Assembly: GCA_023423715.1 (NCBI GenBank)
Contig: JAFAFC010000032.1
Location: 1 to 64,000, forward strand
Length of the DNA stretch: 64,000 bases
Direction: 5' to 3'
Source: Bacteroidota bacterium
GTDB taxonomy: Bacteria > Bacteroidota > Bacteroidia > Flavobacteriales > Weeksellaceae
The notes beneath the pieces were generated by a model. It made no database searches, was not told the DNA's origin, and worked only from the letters and a program-made list of their open reading frames with translations. Position 1 is the stretch's first letter; every line of letters starts with the position of its first letter. A program made the position numbers and the translations under genes. Positions 52,016 to 60,711 of this stretch are shown one piece after another.

Positions 52016-52909
52016 AAAAAAATCTATTTGAAAAATCTACTCCAAAAAACCTCGATTGTATGGTGGCCCATCGGATTCTATTTCCTTGTGGTTTTCATCC
52101 TTTCATTTTTTGGATCCAATCTAGAAATTGCTTTTTCAAAAGAGATTTTACAAAATAGAATTCTCTATTTGGTTGCGTGGCTACTTTGTTTTCTAGCTTT
52201 TAATTTCGTCACAAGAAAAGTTTGGGTTATACTTTCCTTTATCCTTGTATATGCCTTGTTAAGTGTCTTGTATAAAGAAACCGCAAGTCTCAATCAACTC
52301 TTTTTTCCACCAATTGATGCTCATTTATTAGAACTCGATCAAAAATTATTTGGTTTTCAACCTTCGTTAGTGTTTTCAGAAAAGCTTAATCAAGCCTTTT
52401 TTAGTGAATTATTTTTCATGGGCTATTTTTCGTACTACCTTATGCCTATTGCTATTTTGGTGTATTTATACATAAAATTTCCAGAGAAAATTCAAGAGTT
52501 TGCTTTCTATTTAATCGGTTCATTTGTTGTGTATTATCTATTTTTCATTTTGGTTCCAGCGTACGGGCCGCAATTCTATTTTAACGCACCTCAAAACCAA
52601 ATTGAAGCTCAAGGACTCTTTGGAAACCTCATCAAAATCATTCAGAAAAATGGTGAAGCGCCAACCGCAGCTTTTCCTAGCTCGCACGTAGGAATCGCCT
52701 ACATCATGCTTATTTGGCTGCATTGCAATAAGCTCAAACTTCGATATTTTCTAGCTCCTTTTGTGTTTATCCTCACTTTTTCAACGATTTACATAAAAGC
52801 GCATTGGGCTATCGATAGCATTGTTGGACTGTTCTCAGTCGCACTTGTTTACCCTTTGGTTACTTACATTTATAAACGAATTCCATGTCAATACAAATCC
52901 GTGAAGTAA
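52013..52909 (+). CDS. PAP2-family membrane phosphatase, AUR1-like
   Basis: 298 residues with about six membrane segments. PAP2 active-site blocks: AFPSSHVGIAY (PSSH 222-225) and IKAHWAIDSIVG (H264, D268), with the first block weak (YGPQFYFN). This is the PAP2_3/AUR1-like layout shared with inositol phosphorylceramide synthases. No ATG is available upstream of the conserved region, so a TTG start is needed: 52013 or, because of the promoter box, 52028. It overlaps the next gene by 25 bases, so the two are cotranscribed. Lipid phosphatase or lipid headgroup transferase activity is likely; the exact substrate is open. Confidence 0.78.
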   Translation: MKKIYLKNLLQKTSIVWWPIGFYFLVVFILSFFGSNLEIAFSKEILQNRILYLVAWLLCFLAFNFVTRKVWVILSFILVYALLSVLYKETASLNQLFFPPIDAHLLELDQKLFGFQPSLVFSEKLNQAFFSELFFMGYFSYYLMPIAILVYLYIKFPEKIQEFAFYLIGSFVVYYLFFILVPAYGPQFYFNAPQNQIEAQGLFGNLIKIIQKNGEAPTAAFPSSHVGIAYIMLIWLHCNKLKLRYFLAPFVFILTFSTIYIKAHWAIDSIVGLFSVALVYPLVTYIYKRIPCQYKSVK

Positions 52910-54027
52910 AATCTGCCTTCGATTTAAAAACCTTTATTTATCTGCCAGAAAAAATCCATCAAGGCCACACCAATTGGGTACATCCGCTGTATATGGATGA
53001 AGAAAAATTCTTCAATTCAGAGAAAAATCCGGCTTTTAAAACCAATACGACGATACTTGCTTTAGCATTTGAAAATGAAAAACCTATTGGCCGAATTATG
53101 GGAATTATCCCATTAGAATTCAACAATTTGCATCATACAAAAACGGCTCGATTCAGTTATATGGAATGCTACGAAAATCAAAATGTATTTAATGAATTAC
53201 TTCAATTCATCGAAAACTGGGCAAAAGGTTTTGGATGTAACCAGATAATCGGTCCAATGGGTTTTTCGGATAAAGAGCCGCAAGGTTTTTTAACAAAAGG
53301 ATTCACGGAACCGCACATGATGGTTACCAATCACAGTTTCCCATTTTTGGTGGATTTTATTTCAGAAAAAGGCTACCGTCCGTATGTTGAACTTTGTCAA
53401 TACGAAGTTCCCTTAAACAAAGAGTTGCCCGTTAAATATGAAAAATTTGCTGATCGTGTTATCCGACAATTGGATATTCAAGTTTTAGAATTCAAATCAA
53501 CAAAGCAGATAAAACAATATGTGAAGCCGATTTTCAATTTGATTAACAAAACGTACACGGATATTTACGGATTCACAAAGATTAGTGAGGAAGAAGCGGA
53601 AGAATTTGCCAATCGATTTTTGCCTTTACTCAACCCAAAATTGATTAAAATTATCACCAATAATCAAAACGAAGTAATTGCTTTTGTAATCGCCATGCCG
53701 AACATCAACGAGGGCATCAAAAAAGCAAAAGGACGATTGCTGCCTTTGGGCTGGTTTCACATTTATCAATCCATGAAAAAATCAAAACGATTGGTATTAC
53801 TACTTGGATCGGTGAGAAACGATATGCAAAACAAAGGTTTGGACGCTGTTTTAGCGATTAAATTGATTTCTTCGGCACTTGAATTGGGCTTACAAGAAAT
53901 GGATAGCCATCTCATCATGCGCGAAAATGTAAAAATGCGTGGCATCATCGAGCGAATTGAAAAAAACCGAATGTATAAAGAATACACGATTTTTTCCAAA
54001 TTCCTGATTGGGCAAAATGTGATCTAA
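52885..54027 (+). CDS. GNAT-like acyltransferase family protein of unknown substrate
   Basis: 380 residues. Begins IQIREVKSAFDLKTFIYLPE, then HQGHTNWVHPLYMDEEKFF. LALAFENEKPIGRIMGII is a GNAT beta4-like strand, followed by QIIGPMGFSDKEPQGFLTKG. LLGSVRNDMQNKGLDAVLAIKLI looks like the acyl-CoA site with an Nxx-KG loop. Large proteins of this type occur widely in Bacteroidota. Bacterial ceramide synthases are known GNAT-like proteins, so pairing with an AUR1-like gene makes a sphingolipid role possible, but this is inference. It ends directly against the convergent pth gene. Confidence 0.6.
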   Translation: MSIQIREVKSAFDLKTFIYLPEKIHQGHTNWVHPLYMDEEKFFNSEKNPAFKTNTTILALAFENEKPIGRIMGIIPLEFNNLHHTKTARFSYMECYENQNVFNELLQFIENWAKGFGCNQIIGPMGFSDKEPQGFLTKGFTEPHMMVTNHSFPFLVDFISEKGYRPYVELCQYEVPLNKELPVKYEKFADRVIRQLDIQVLEFKSTKQIKQYVKPIFNLINKTYTDIYGFTKISEEEAEEFANRFLPLLNPKLIKIITNNQNEVIAFVIAMPNINEGIKKAKGRLLPLGWFHIYQSMKKSKRLVLLLGSVRNDMQNKGLDAVLAIKLISSALELGLQEMDSHLIMRENVKMRGIIERIEKNRMYKEYTIFSKFLIGQNVI

Positions 54028-54591
54028 TTATTTCCCGTTGAAGGTGTTCATGGTATTGGTAATGCCTGCAAAAACAAAGGAAAGAACGGCATCCGAAAAC
54101 GTTGAAATACGTTCTGGGAGTCTCTCATTTTCTTCGTCATCCCATTCACCAATCACGTAATCAATTTGTTTTCCTTTTTCAAATTCGGAAGAAATCCCAA
54201 AGCGTAAACGAGCATAATTTTGTGTATTCAAAACTTCTTGAATGTTTTTTAGCCCGTTATGCCCCGCATCAGAGCCTTTCTTTTTCATCCGAAGGCTTCC
54301 AAAAGGCAACGCCAAATCATCAGTAACCACCAAGACATTTTCCAAAGGAATATTTTCTTTTTGCATCCAAAATTTAACGGCATTTCCCGATAAATTAACA
54401 TAGGTATCTGGCTTTAAAAGCAAGACTTTACGGCCTTTGTATTTCCCTTCAGCCATCCATCCAAAATTAACCGAGTTAAAAGGAACTTCCAACTTTTCGG
54501 CTACTTTTTCAACAACCTTAAAACCAATATTGTGGCGCGTATTGACGTATTTATCGCCTTTGTTTCCGATACCAATGATAAGATACTTCAT
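54028..54591 (-). CDS. pth: peptidyl-tRNA hydrolase
   Basis: Releases peptides from prematurely dissociated peptidyl-tRNA. The 187-residue protein has the family residues N10, H20 (NTRHNIGF) and D92 (VVTDDLALPFG), plus PDTYVNLSGNAV and GSDAGHNGLKNI. The start is secure (MKYLIIGIGN). A TATTTTTG box ends 4 bases before the ATG, so the mRNA may be leaderless. The stop abuts that of the convergent GNAT-like gene. Confidence 0.96.
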   Translation of the reverse strand: MKYLIIGIGNKGDKYVNTRHNIGFKVVEKVAEKLEVPFNSVNFGWMAEGKYKGRKVLLLKPDTYVNLSGNAVKFWMQKENIPLENVLVVTDDLALPFGSLRMKKKGSDAGHNGLKNIQEVLNTQNYARLRFGISSEFEKGKQIDYVIGEWDDEENERLPERISTFSDAVLSFVFAGITNTMNTFNGK

Positions 54592-54595
54592 GCTG

Positions 54596-54603
54596 CAAAA
54601 ATA
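54596..54603 (-). promoter_or_regulatory. -7 box of pth
   Basis: Minus-strand TATTTTTG, exact TAnnTTTG, 4 bases upstream of the pth ATG. Implies a leaderless or nearly leaderless transcript. Confidence 0.45.
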
Positions 54604-54634
54604 GAGTTTTTTCGTCTTTTCCTCGAATTCAAGG

Positions 54635-54669
54635 AAATAATTATCTTTAGCTTGCGTTTCAAAAGTATA
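54635..54669 (+). repeat. 35-base upstream repeat, copy 1 (holds a TATCTTTA promoter-like box)
   Basis: Matches 55702-55736 at 33 of 35 positions. It includes TATCTTTA (54642-54649), one base off the -7 consensus, so the promoter was probably duplicated along with the lipoprotein gene. Confidence 0.75.
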
Positions 54670-54685
54670 TCAAAAAAAAAAAATG

Positions 54686-55699
54686 ATGACAAAATTTAAA
54701 CTTCTCTTCTATCCACTACTGCTTGTTTGTTCTATTTTTCTGATACAAAGTTGTTCCAGTTCGGATGACGACTCTGAAAACCCAACAAATCCTGTAAAAC
54801 TTGATCAAAAAATTAACTTCACAACGGAAGCCACACCAGGAAGCGAAATTACAATTGGCGTTGCAGGATACCAAACGAACAAACCAATGCGAATTGATTG
54901 GGGCGATGGAACTTTTGTTGATGTAAAAACGAATGAAGACGCCATCGTAAAAGGAAGTGTAAAAGGGAAAAACATTAGTATTCTTTATGATAATTTTGAT
55001 GAAATCCACCTTACAAAAGCTAAAATAACCTCTATTGATTTTCAAAACAGCCCCAACTTAAAGCAAATTGCATTAGATCAAAATTTGCTTACTAGCGTTG
55101 ATTTTTCTAAAACTCCAATTGCAGAACATATTTATCTTAGTGATAATAAAATAGCGAAATTGGATCTTTCTAAACTCCCAAAACTATTTGGTTTAGGTGC
55201 TAATAATAATTTGCTCACATCCATTGATTTAAGCTTAAATCCGGAATTACGAAATTTGGACATATCTGGAAACAAACTAACGACTTTGGATATTTCTAAA
55301 AATCCGGAAATGTTCGGCATCAGTTTTAATTTCAATGATATTACGTCAATAAATTTAAGTCAAAATCCAAATTTGGTACAGCTGAATGCCGTAAACAATA
55401 CTAAAATTGCTAAAATCGACTTCACAAAAAATACGAAATTGAGATATTTCGATCTTTCTGGAACAACGGTTACCACTTTAGATTTATCTAAAAATCCAGA
55501 ATTAGAACAAATATCATTATCCACAAAAAGCATCACTGCAGCAAAACTTTTAGAAATTATCAAAGTGCTGCCCACAAGAACAACAACTGGAAAAGGCACG
55601 TATTATACAACCCAAAGTGAACACGCAACAACGGCTGTGAAAACAGCTTTTCGAGCGAAAAATTGGGATCTAAGATTGAGTGGACAAATTGTAAACTAG
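54686..55699 (+). CDS. leucine-rich-repeat surface lipoprotein (tandem copy 1)
   Basis: 337 residues. A lipoprotein signal peptide has its lipid cysteine at C23 (FLIQSCSSSDDD), followed by a Ser/Asp tail like the Bacteroidota lipoprotein surface-export signal. A short beta domain with MRIDWGDGTFVDV follows. Then a run of about 21-residue leucine-rich repeats spans roughly 110-290, with a LDLSKNPEL-type consensus (for example LDISKNPEMFGISFN). ATG 54686 aligns with the paralog's start; 54683 is equally possible. Probably surface-exposed and protein-binding; specific role unknown. Confidence 0.85.
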   Translation: MTKFKLLFYPLLLVCSIFLIQSCSSSDDDSENPTNPVKLDQKINFTTEATPGSEITIGVAGYQTNKPMRIDWGDGTFVDVKTNEDAIVKGSVKGKNISILYDNFDEIHLTKAKITSIDFQNSPNLKQIALDQNLLTSVDFSKTPIAEHIYLSDNKIAKLDLSKLPKLFGLGANNNLLTSIDLSLNPELRNLDISGNKLTTLDISKNPEMFGISFNFNDITSINLSQNPNLVQLNAVNNTKIAKIDFTKNTKLRYFDLSGTTVTTLDLSKNPELEQISLSTKSITAAKLLEIIKVLPTRTTTGKGTYYTTQSEHATTAVKTAFRAKNWDLRLSGQIVN

Positions 55700-55701
55700 T
55701 A

Positions 55702-55736
55702 AAATAATTATCGTTAGCTTTCGTTTCAAAAGTATA
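55702..55736 (+). repeat. 35-base upstream repeat, copy 2
   Basis: Second copy of the 54635-54669 repeat, 33 of 35 bases identical, ending 14 bases before the second lipoprotein ATG. The -7-like box here reads TATCGTTA (55709-55716), a weaker match. Confidence 0.75.
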
Positions 55737-55750
55737 ACGAATAAGAAAAC

Positions 55751-56770
55751 ATGAAAAAGCTAAAATTTCTCTTCTATCCGATTCTACTCATTTGCTCCAT
55801 CTTTTTGATGCAAAGTTGTTCAAATTCGGATGATGAAGTAATTGTCCCTGTAGACCCAACAAAGCCGGAAACATATAGAGCTAATGTTTCCTTTACAACA
55901 GATGCATCAATAGGAACTAAGATAAAAATTGGCTTTTCTGACAAGCGAATTGGCCAAATCATACGAGTCGATTGGGGCGACGGAAAATTTGTCAATGAAG
56001 AAATTGGCAATAGAACGATTATCCCAGGAACTACAAAAGGAAAAACAATTAGATACTACCTAAGTGACATTCAAGAAATCTCCATTTATGATTCGAAAAT
56101 TACGTCTATTGATTTATCCCAATCTCCTAATTTGACTAAACTAGATTTGGTTGGCAACAGTCTTCCAAGTATTGATTTATCGAAGACACCATTGCTGAAG
56201 GAAGTGTATCTTGACGAAAACAAGTTAACAAAAATAGACATCTCTAACCTTTCGCAACTTGAAGATTTCTCTGCTATGAGAAACGAACTAACGACGGTAG
56301 ACTTAACGAAAAATCCACAATTGCGTTATGTGTCATTGGGTAGAAATAAACTAAAAACACTGGATTTCACCAAAAACCCGAAGTTAACTTCAATTGGATT
56401 CGACTTTAACGAAGTTACTACCGTTGATTTGAGCCAAAATTTACAGCTCTACGGTTTTGATGGAAGCAATAATCCTCTGGTGAGTCTCGATGTCACAAAA
56501 AACACAAAATTGCTTGATCTAGCACTTTCAGATACTCCTATTACCAATATAGATTTATCTAAAAATCAAAAATTAAATCAATTGGAGTTATCCTCAAAAC
56601 TTTTTACACCTGCGAAACTTTTAGAAATAATCAAAGTTTTACCAACACATAAAACAGATTTTAAGGGAACCTTCATATCGTATGAAGAGTTCCAAGCAAC
56701 TACCGCTGTAAAAACGGCGCTGCGTGCCAAAAATTGGGACATGCGATTAAACACGCAAATTGTTAATTAA
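55751..56770 (+). CDS. leucine-rich-repeat surface lipoprotein (tandem copy 2)
   Basis: 339 residues, paralog of the preceding gene: the same signal peptide pattern with C23 (FLMQSCSNSDDE), IRVDWGDGKFVNE, and the LDLS/NP repeats (for example VDLSQNLQLYGFDG). The end IIKVLPTHKTDFKGTF and the LRAKNWDMRLNTQIVN tail match copy 1. The copies differ enough to suggest separate ligands. The gene ends in a strong terminator. Confidence 0.85.
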   Translation: MKKLKFLFYPILLICSIFLMQSCSNSDDEVIVPVDPTKPETYRANVSFTTDASIGTKIKIGFSDKRIGQIIRVDWGDGKFVNEEIGNRTIIPGTTKGKTIRYYLSDIQEISIYDSKITSIDLSQSPNLTKLDLVGNSLPSIDLSKTPLLKEVYLDENKLTKIDISNLSQLEDFSAMRNELTTVDLTKNPQLRYVSLGRNKLKTLDFTKNPKLTSIGFDFNEVTTVDLSQNLQLYGFDGSNNPLVSLDVTKNTKLLDLALSDTPITNIDLSKNQKLNQLELSSKLFTPAKLLEIIKVLPTHKTDFKGTFISYEEFQATTAVKTALRAKNWDMRLNTQIVN

Positions 56771-56773
56771 CTG

Positions 56774-56807
56774 AATTCGGGTTGAGCTTTGCTCAACCCG
56801 AATTTTT
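56774..56807. terminator. strong intrinsic terminator between lipoprotein gene and mfd
   Basis: AATTCGGGTTGAGC, a 3-base loop, GCTCAACCCGAATT and T5: a perfect 14 bp stem. It lies between convergent genes, and the A-rich 5' side may let it work for mfd as well. Confidence 0.93.
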
Positions 56808-56814
56808 ATATCTC

Positions 56815-59800
56815 TCACGAATTTAAAATCTTACTCAACACCACATTCACTGCATCAACATTCGTCACGCGTTCTTTTCGCATCATCAATTGCGTTCCTT
56901 GTGACGACGATTTTTCTTTCAAAGTCGCTTCTGTTGGATTCTGCGTCAAATATGAAATAATCGTTCGGAAACGATCGCTCAAATAAAATTTATCTTGTGG
57001 ATTCGAAGGAAAGTAACCTAAGAAAATTCCGCTTTTCACGACAATTTTTTCAAAACCAATATCGGCAGCAAGCCATTTCAATTCCACACTTTTCAGAAGA
57101 TTCACCGCTTCTTTCGGAAGTTCACCAAAACGGTCTTTCAATTCGCTTTCCATTTGGGTTAATTGCTGCGCATTCTCCATTTCGGATAAACGTTGATACA
57201 ACTGCAAACGCTCTTCGGTACTGCTGATATACGAATCGGGGAACATCAATTCAAAGTCCGTATCAATATTCACTTCTTTGGTTGATTTGAATAATTTCTT
57301 GCGATCTTCTTCATTTTCAAACAAGTTTTCAAACTCGGCATCATTCTGAAGTTCTTCCAAGGCTTCTTGCATGATTTTCTGATACGTATCAAAGCCCATT
57401 TCATTGATAAAACCACTTTGTTCGCCTCCTAAAAGGTCGCCTGCTCCTCGAATTTCTAAATCTTTCATCGCAATTTGGAAACCACTTCCCAAATCCGAAA
57501 ACTGCTCCACAGCTTCCAAACGTTTCCGCGCATCCGAAGTCATCATATCGTACGGTGGCGTAATCAAATAGCAAAATGCTTTTCGGTTACTTCGCCCGAC
57601 ACGACCACGCATTTGGTGCAAATCGGCCATGCCAAAACGCTGCGCATCGTTAATGAAAATCGTATTGGCATTGGGAACATCCACCCCACTCTCTACAATC
57701 GTTGTTGACACCAAAACATCGTATTTCCCTTCCATGAAATCCAAAATTTTGGCTTCCAATTCTTTGCCGTCCATTTGGCCATGCCCAACGGCGACACGAG
57801 CATCAGGAACCAATCGCTGAATCATTCCCGCAACCTCTTTGAGATTTTCAATTCGATTGTTGATGAAATACACTTGTCCATCGCGTTGCAACTCATATGA
57901 AATTGCATCACGAAGCAACTCTTCGTTAAAACCAACAACGTGAGTTTCCACAGGCTGACGATTTGGTGGTGGCGTTTTAATTACGGACAAATCTCGTGCG
58001 GCCATCAAAGAAAACTGCAAGGTTCGTGGAATTGGCGTTGCAGTAAGCGTCAACGTATCCACATTGGTTTTCATTGTTTTTAATTTATCTTTTACAGAAA
58101 CTCCGAATTTGTGTTCCTCATCAATAATCAACAAGCCTAAATCCTTGAATTTAATCTTATCCGAAACCAATTGATGCGTCCCAATAACAATATCGAGTTT
58201 TCCGCTTTCAAGACCTTCTAACGTTTCGCGTTTTTGTTTTGCCGTTCGGAAACGATTTAAATATGAAATATTCACTGGAAATTCTTTCAAACGCTCTTGA
58301 AAACTTCTAAAATGCTGAAACGCCAAAATCGTCGTCGGAACCAAAACCGCCACTTGTTTTCCATCCGTTGCTGCTTTAAACGCCGCACGCATCGCAACTT
58401 CCGTCTTTCCGAAACCAACATCGCCGCAAATCAAACGATCCATCACTGTTTCGGCTTCCATGTCTGTTTTCACATCCATTGTCGCTTTTTCCTGATCGGG
58501 CGTATCTTCGTAAACAAAACTCGCTTCCAATTCATTTTGTAAATAGGTATCGGGTGTAAAAGAAAATCCCTTTGCCGTTTTTCGTTGTGCGTATAGTTTT
58601 ATCAAATCGAATGCGATTTGTTTCACCTTCGCTTTTGTCTTCTGCTTTAGTGATTTCCAAGCTGGAGAACCAAGCTTGCTTAAAACGATTTCACGACCAT
58701 CAGGCCCGTTATATTTCGAAATTTTGTGAAGCGAATGAATACTTACGTACAATAAATCTCCATTTTTATACGTCAACTTAAAGCATTCCTGAATATTTCC
58801 ATCGTTATTCACTTTCACCAATCCCATGAATTTTCCAATTCCGTGATCGATGTGCGTGATGTAATCGCCAATTTTCAACGCCATTAAATCTTTCAACGTT
58901 AGTTGTTCCGATTTTGCAAAGGCATTTTTAGCTTTAAAACGCTGATAACGATCAAAAATTTGATGATCTGTGTAGACTGAAATTTTCGCATCACCATCAA
59001 CAAAACCTTCGTGAAGTTCGGATTTAAAGGCTTTGAATGGAATATTTCGCTCCAATTCTTCAAAAATAGATTCAAGTCGTTCTTTTTGTTTTTCACTCGA
59101 AAAAGAAATCCACGTATCAAATCCTTCACCTCGTTTCCCTTCCAAATCATCAATCAACAATTGAAAATTTTTGCTGAATGACGGTTGTGGACTTTGATTT
59201 AGCATCACTTCAGCGTGAGCGCCTTTCTCTTTGGTAAAAAAGAAATTAAGCGGCTGAACACTGAAGTCAACATTACGAAATTTCGCAAATTCATTCGCCC
59301 AATCTTCGATCGAAACAAACAATTCGTCGGGCGTTTGATGTTTAATATCTTTATTTAACGTTTCGTACTTCTCAATCGCTTTCGCATAAAAATCGCGAAT
59401 TCGGTTAAAACTCAAATATGCATTTCTTGAAATAACAAGCGTTTTCTTATCTAGCAAATTCAAAAACGGAACGCGCGTTCCCGAAGCAGCAAAATTCATA
59501 TTGGAAACCAATTCAAACGAATCGATTTTACGAATAGAAAGCTGGGTTTCGATATCAAATTCACGAATGCTTTCGATCTCATTTCCGAAAAACGAAATAC
59601 GATACGGCTTCTCATTCGAATAGGAAAAAACATCGACAATACCACCACGAACCGAAAATTCTCCCGGTTCCGAAACAAAATCCGTTAATTGAAAATTAAA
59701 TTGCGACAAAAGTTCTTCCGTAAAGTCAAAATCCAACTGATCGCCTACTTTTATCTGATGCGAAATCGCTTTGAAATCTTCCTTTTTCATTACTTTTTCG

Positions 59801-60195
59801 CACAAAGCAGTTGCCGTTGTCACAATTATTTTTGGCTTCTTATCCGACATCAACTTATTGAGAACTTCGGTTCTTAAAACAATATTCGCATTCTGCGTTT
59901 TCTCAATCTGATACGGCTCTAGATGCGTTTCTGGAAAATAATATACCGAATCTTCGCCCACCAATTCCTCCAATTCAGACGTAACGTAATGAGCATATTC
60001 TTTGTCATCAGCGATAAATAGAATGCTCTTTTTCTGCGTTACAAAAGCTTCTGCAGAAAACAACGACGGAACGGAACCTGCAAAACCTTTTACTGTAACA
60101 AAAGGAAAATCTTCGGTTTGTTGAAAAATTTGAGATCCAAACTGAACCTTCAGTAAATGCGGAAGCAAGCTTCCATCAATGGATTTTAATGTCAT
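56815..60195 (-). CDS. mfd: transcription-repair coupling factor Mfd
   Basis: SF2 ATPase that removes stalled RNA polymerase and recruits UvrA. The 1126-residue protein has an N-terminal UvrB-homology region (about 1-350), the RNAP-interacting domain (around YITHIDHGIGKFMGL), and helicase motifs with Walker A GDVGFGKTEVA (about 588-598) and DEEH in LIIDEEHKFG (about 692). QMRGRVGRSN and the translocation motif follow, and a C-terminal UvrA-masking domain ends the protein. Its length is normal. The leader contains a small hairpin (60226-60243). Confidence 0.97.
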   Translation of the reverse strand: MTLKSIDGSLLPHLLKVQFGSQIFQQTEDFPFVTVKGFAGSVPSLFSAEAFVTQKKSILFIADDKEYAHYVTSELEELVGEDSVYYFPETHLEPYQIEKTQNANIVLRTEVLNKLMSDKKPKIIVTTATALCEKVMKKEDFKAISHQIKVGDQLDFDFTEELLSQFNFQLTDFVSEPGEFSVRGGIVDVFSYSNEKPYRISFFGNEIESIREFDIETQLSIRKIDSFELVSNMNFAASGTRVPFLNLLDKKTLVISRNAYLSFNRIRDFYAKAIEKYETLNKDIKHQTPDELFVSIEDWANEFAKFRNVDFSVQPLNFFFTKEKGAHAEVMLNQSPQPSFSKNFQLLIDDLEGKRGEGFDTWISFSSEKQKERLESIFEELERNIPFKAFKSELHEGFVDGDAKISVYTDHQIFDRYQRFKAKNAFAKSEQLTLKDLMALKIGDYITHIDHGIGKFMGLVKVNNDGNIQECFKLTYKNGDLLYVSIHSLHKISKYNGPDGREIVLSKLGSPAWKSLKQKTKAKVKQIAFDLIKLYAQRKTAKGFSFTPDTYLQNELEASFVYEDTPDQEKATMDVKTDMEAETVMDRLICGDVGFGKTEVAMRAAFKAATDGKQVAVLVPTTILAFQHFRSFQERLKEFPVNISYLNRFRTAKQKRETLEGLESGKLDIVIGTHQLVSDKIKFKDLGLLIIDEEHKFGVSVKDKLKTMKTNVDTLTLTATPIPRTLQFSLMAARDLSVIKTPPPNRQPVETHVVGFNEELLRDAISYELQRDGQVYFINNRIENLKEVAGMIQRLVPDARVAVGHGQMDGKELEAKILDFMEGKYDVLVSTTIVESGVDVPNANTIFINDAQRFGMADLHQMRGRVGRSNRKAFCYLITPPYDMMTSDARKRLEAVEQFSDLGSGFQIAMKDLEIRGAGDLLGGEQSGFINEMGFDTYQKIMQEALEELQNDAEFENLFENEEDRKKLFKSTKEVNIDTDFELMFPDSYISSTEERLQLYQRLSEMENAQQLTQMESELKDRFGELPKEAVNLLKSVELKWLAADIGFEKIVVKSGIFLGYFPSNPQDKFYLSDRFRTIISYLTQNPTEATLKEKSSSQGTQLMMRKERVTNVDAVNVVLSKILNS

Positions 60196-60225
60196 ACGAT
60201 CATTTATGTGTAAACAAGAAAGCGA

Positions 60226-60243
60226 TTTGGGACTTTTCCCAAA
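60226..60243. other. small hairpin in the mfd leader
   Basis: TTTGGGA, 4-base loop, TCCCAAA: a perfect 7 bp palindrome between the mfd ATG (60195) and its -7 box (60257). It could be an mRNA structure or a repressor site. No T tract follows on the minus strand. Confidence 0.35.
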
Positions 60244-60256
60244 CCGTTTCGAACTA

Positions 60257-60264
60257 CAAATTTA
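60257..60264 (-). promoter_or_regulatory. -7 box of mfd
   Basis: Minus-strand TAAATTTG matches TAnnTTTG, 61 bases ahead of the mfd ATG. No well-spaced TTTG upstream. Confidence 0.4.
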
Positions 60265-60322
60265 CAAAAAACCAAACGAAATCTTTAAGTGGAAATCAAA
60301 AGGCCCAATTTGAAAATTATCT

Positions 60323-60330
60323 TACTTTTG
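60323..60330 (+). promoter_or_regulatory. -7 box of the small lipoprotein gene
   Basis: TACTTTTG matches TAnnTTTG, 18 bases before ATG 60349. It lies inside a longer open frame that begins at 60289, supporting the later start. Confidence 0.45.
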
Positions 60331-60348
60331 TGTGAAACGAATTTAACC

Positions 60349-60711
60349 ATGAAATTAGTTTCCATTTTAATTCTTAGTATCTTTCTAATAAGCTGTTCGT
60401 CGGACAGCGAAGAAAACTCAAGAACGTATATCGAAGGAAAAATCTCAACTACAATTCCGATTCACGAAGTTGTTCTGAAATTAAAAAGCAACGACAAAAC
60501 CTTAGGAAAAGTAACACCCGAAAACACAGGTGCATTTGTGATATCAGCTCCTATTGAAGGAGACAATTTGTCTTTAGAAAGCAATTTCAAAATAAAGAAA
60601 ATTCAAGTTGAAAATTATTCCAACATCACTCTATCAAAAGATTCATTGCAAATTATGATTCCAGCATCAACAACTTTTCTTCGTTTCACTGAAATACAAG
60701 TAGTTAAATGA
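60349..60711 (+). CDS. small lipoprotein, unknown function
   Basis: 120 residues from ATG 60349. A lipoprotein signal ends LISCSSDSEEN with a Ser/Asp/Glu tail suggesting surface export. The mature part has EGKISTTIPIHEVVLKLKSN and ENTGAFVISAPIEGDNLSLE, beta-rich and resembling a carboxypeptidase-regulatory-like (Ig-type) fold. An upstream ATG at 60289 would add 20 residues and hide the signal peptide. The gene overlaps the next start by 4 bases, so the lipoprotein and beta-barrel are cotranscribed. Confidence 0.7.
   Translation: MKLVSILILSIFLISCSSDSEENSRTYIEGKISTTIPIHEVVLKLKSNDKTLGKVTPENTGAFVISAPIEGDNLSLESNFKIKKIQVENYSNITLSKDSLQIMIPASTTFLRFTEIQVVK

Noticed and set aside
54686..56770. Internal repeats of the LRR genes as a CRISPR or DNA repeat array
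   Set aside because: The periodicity of about 63 bases is protein-level leucine-rich repeat structure with strongly varying DNA, not identical repeats with spacers.
60289..60348. 20-residue upstream extension of the small lipoprotein
   Set aside because: It would bury the lipoprotein signal peptide and includes a -7 box.
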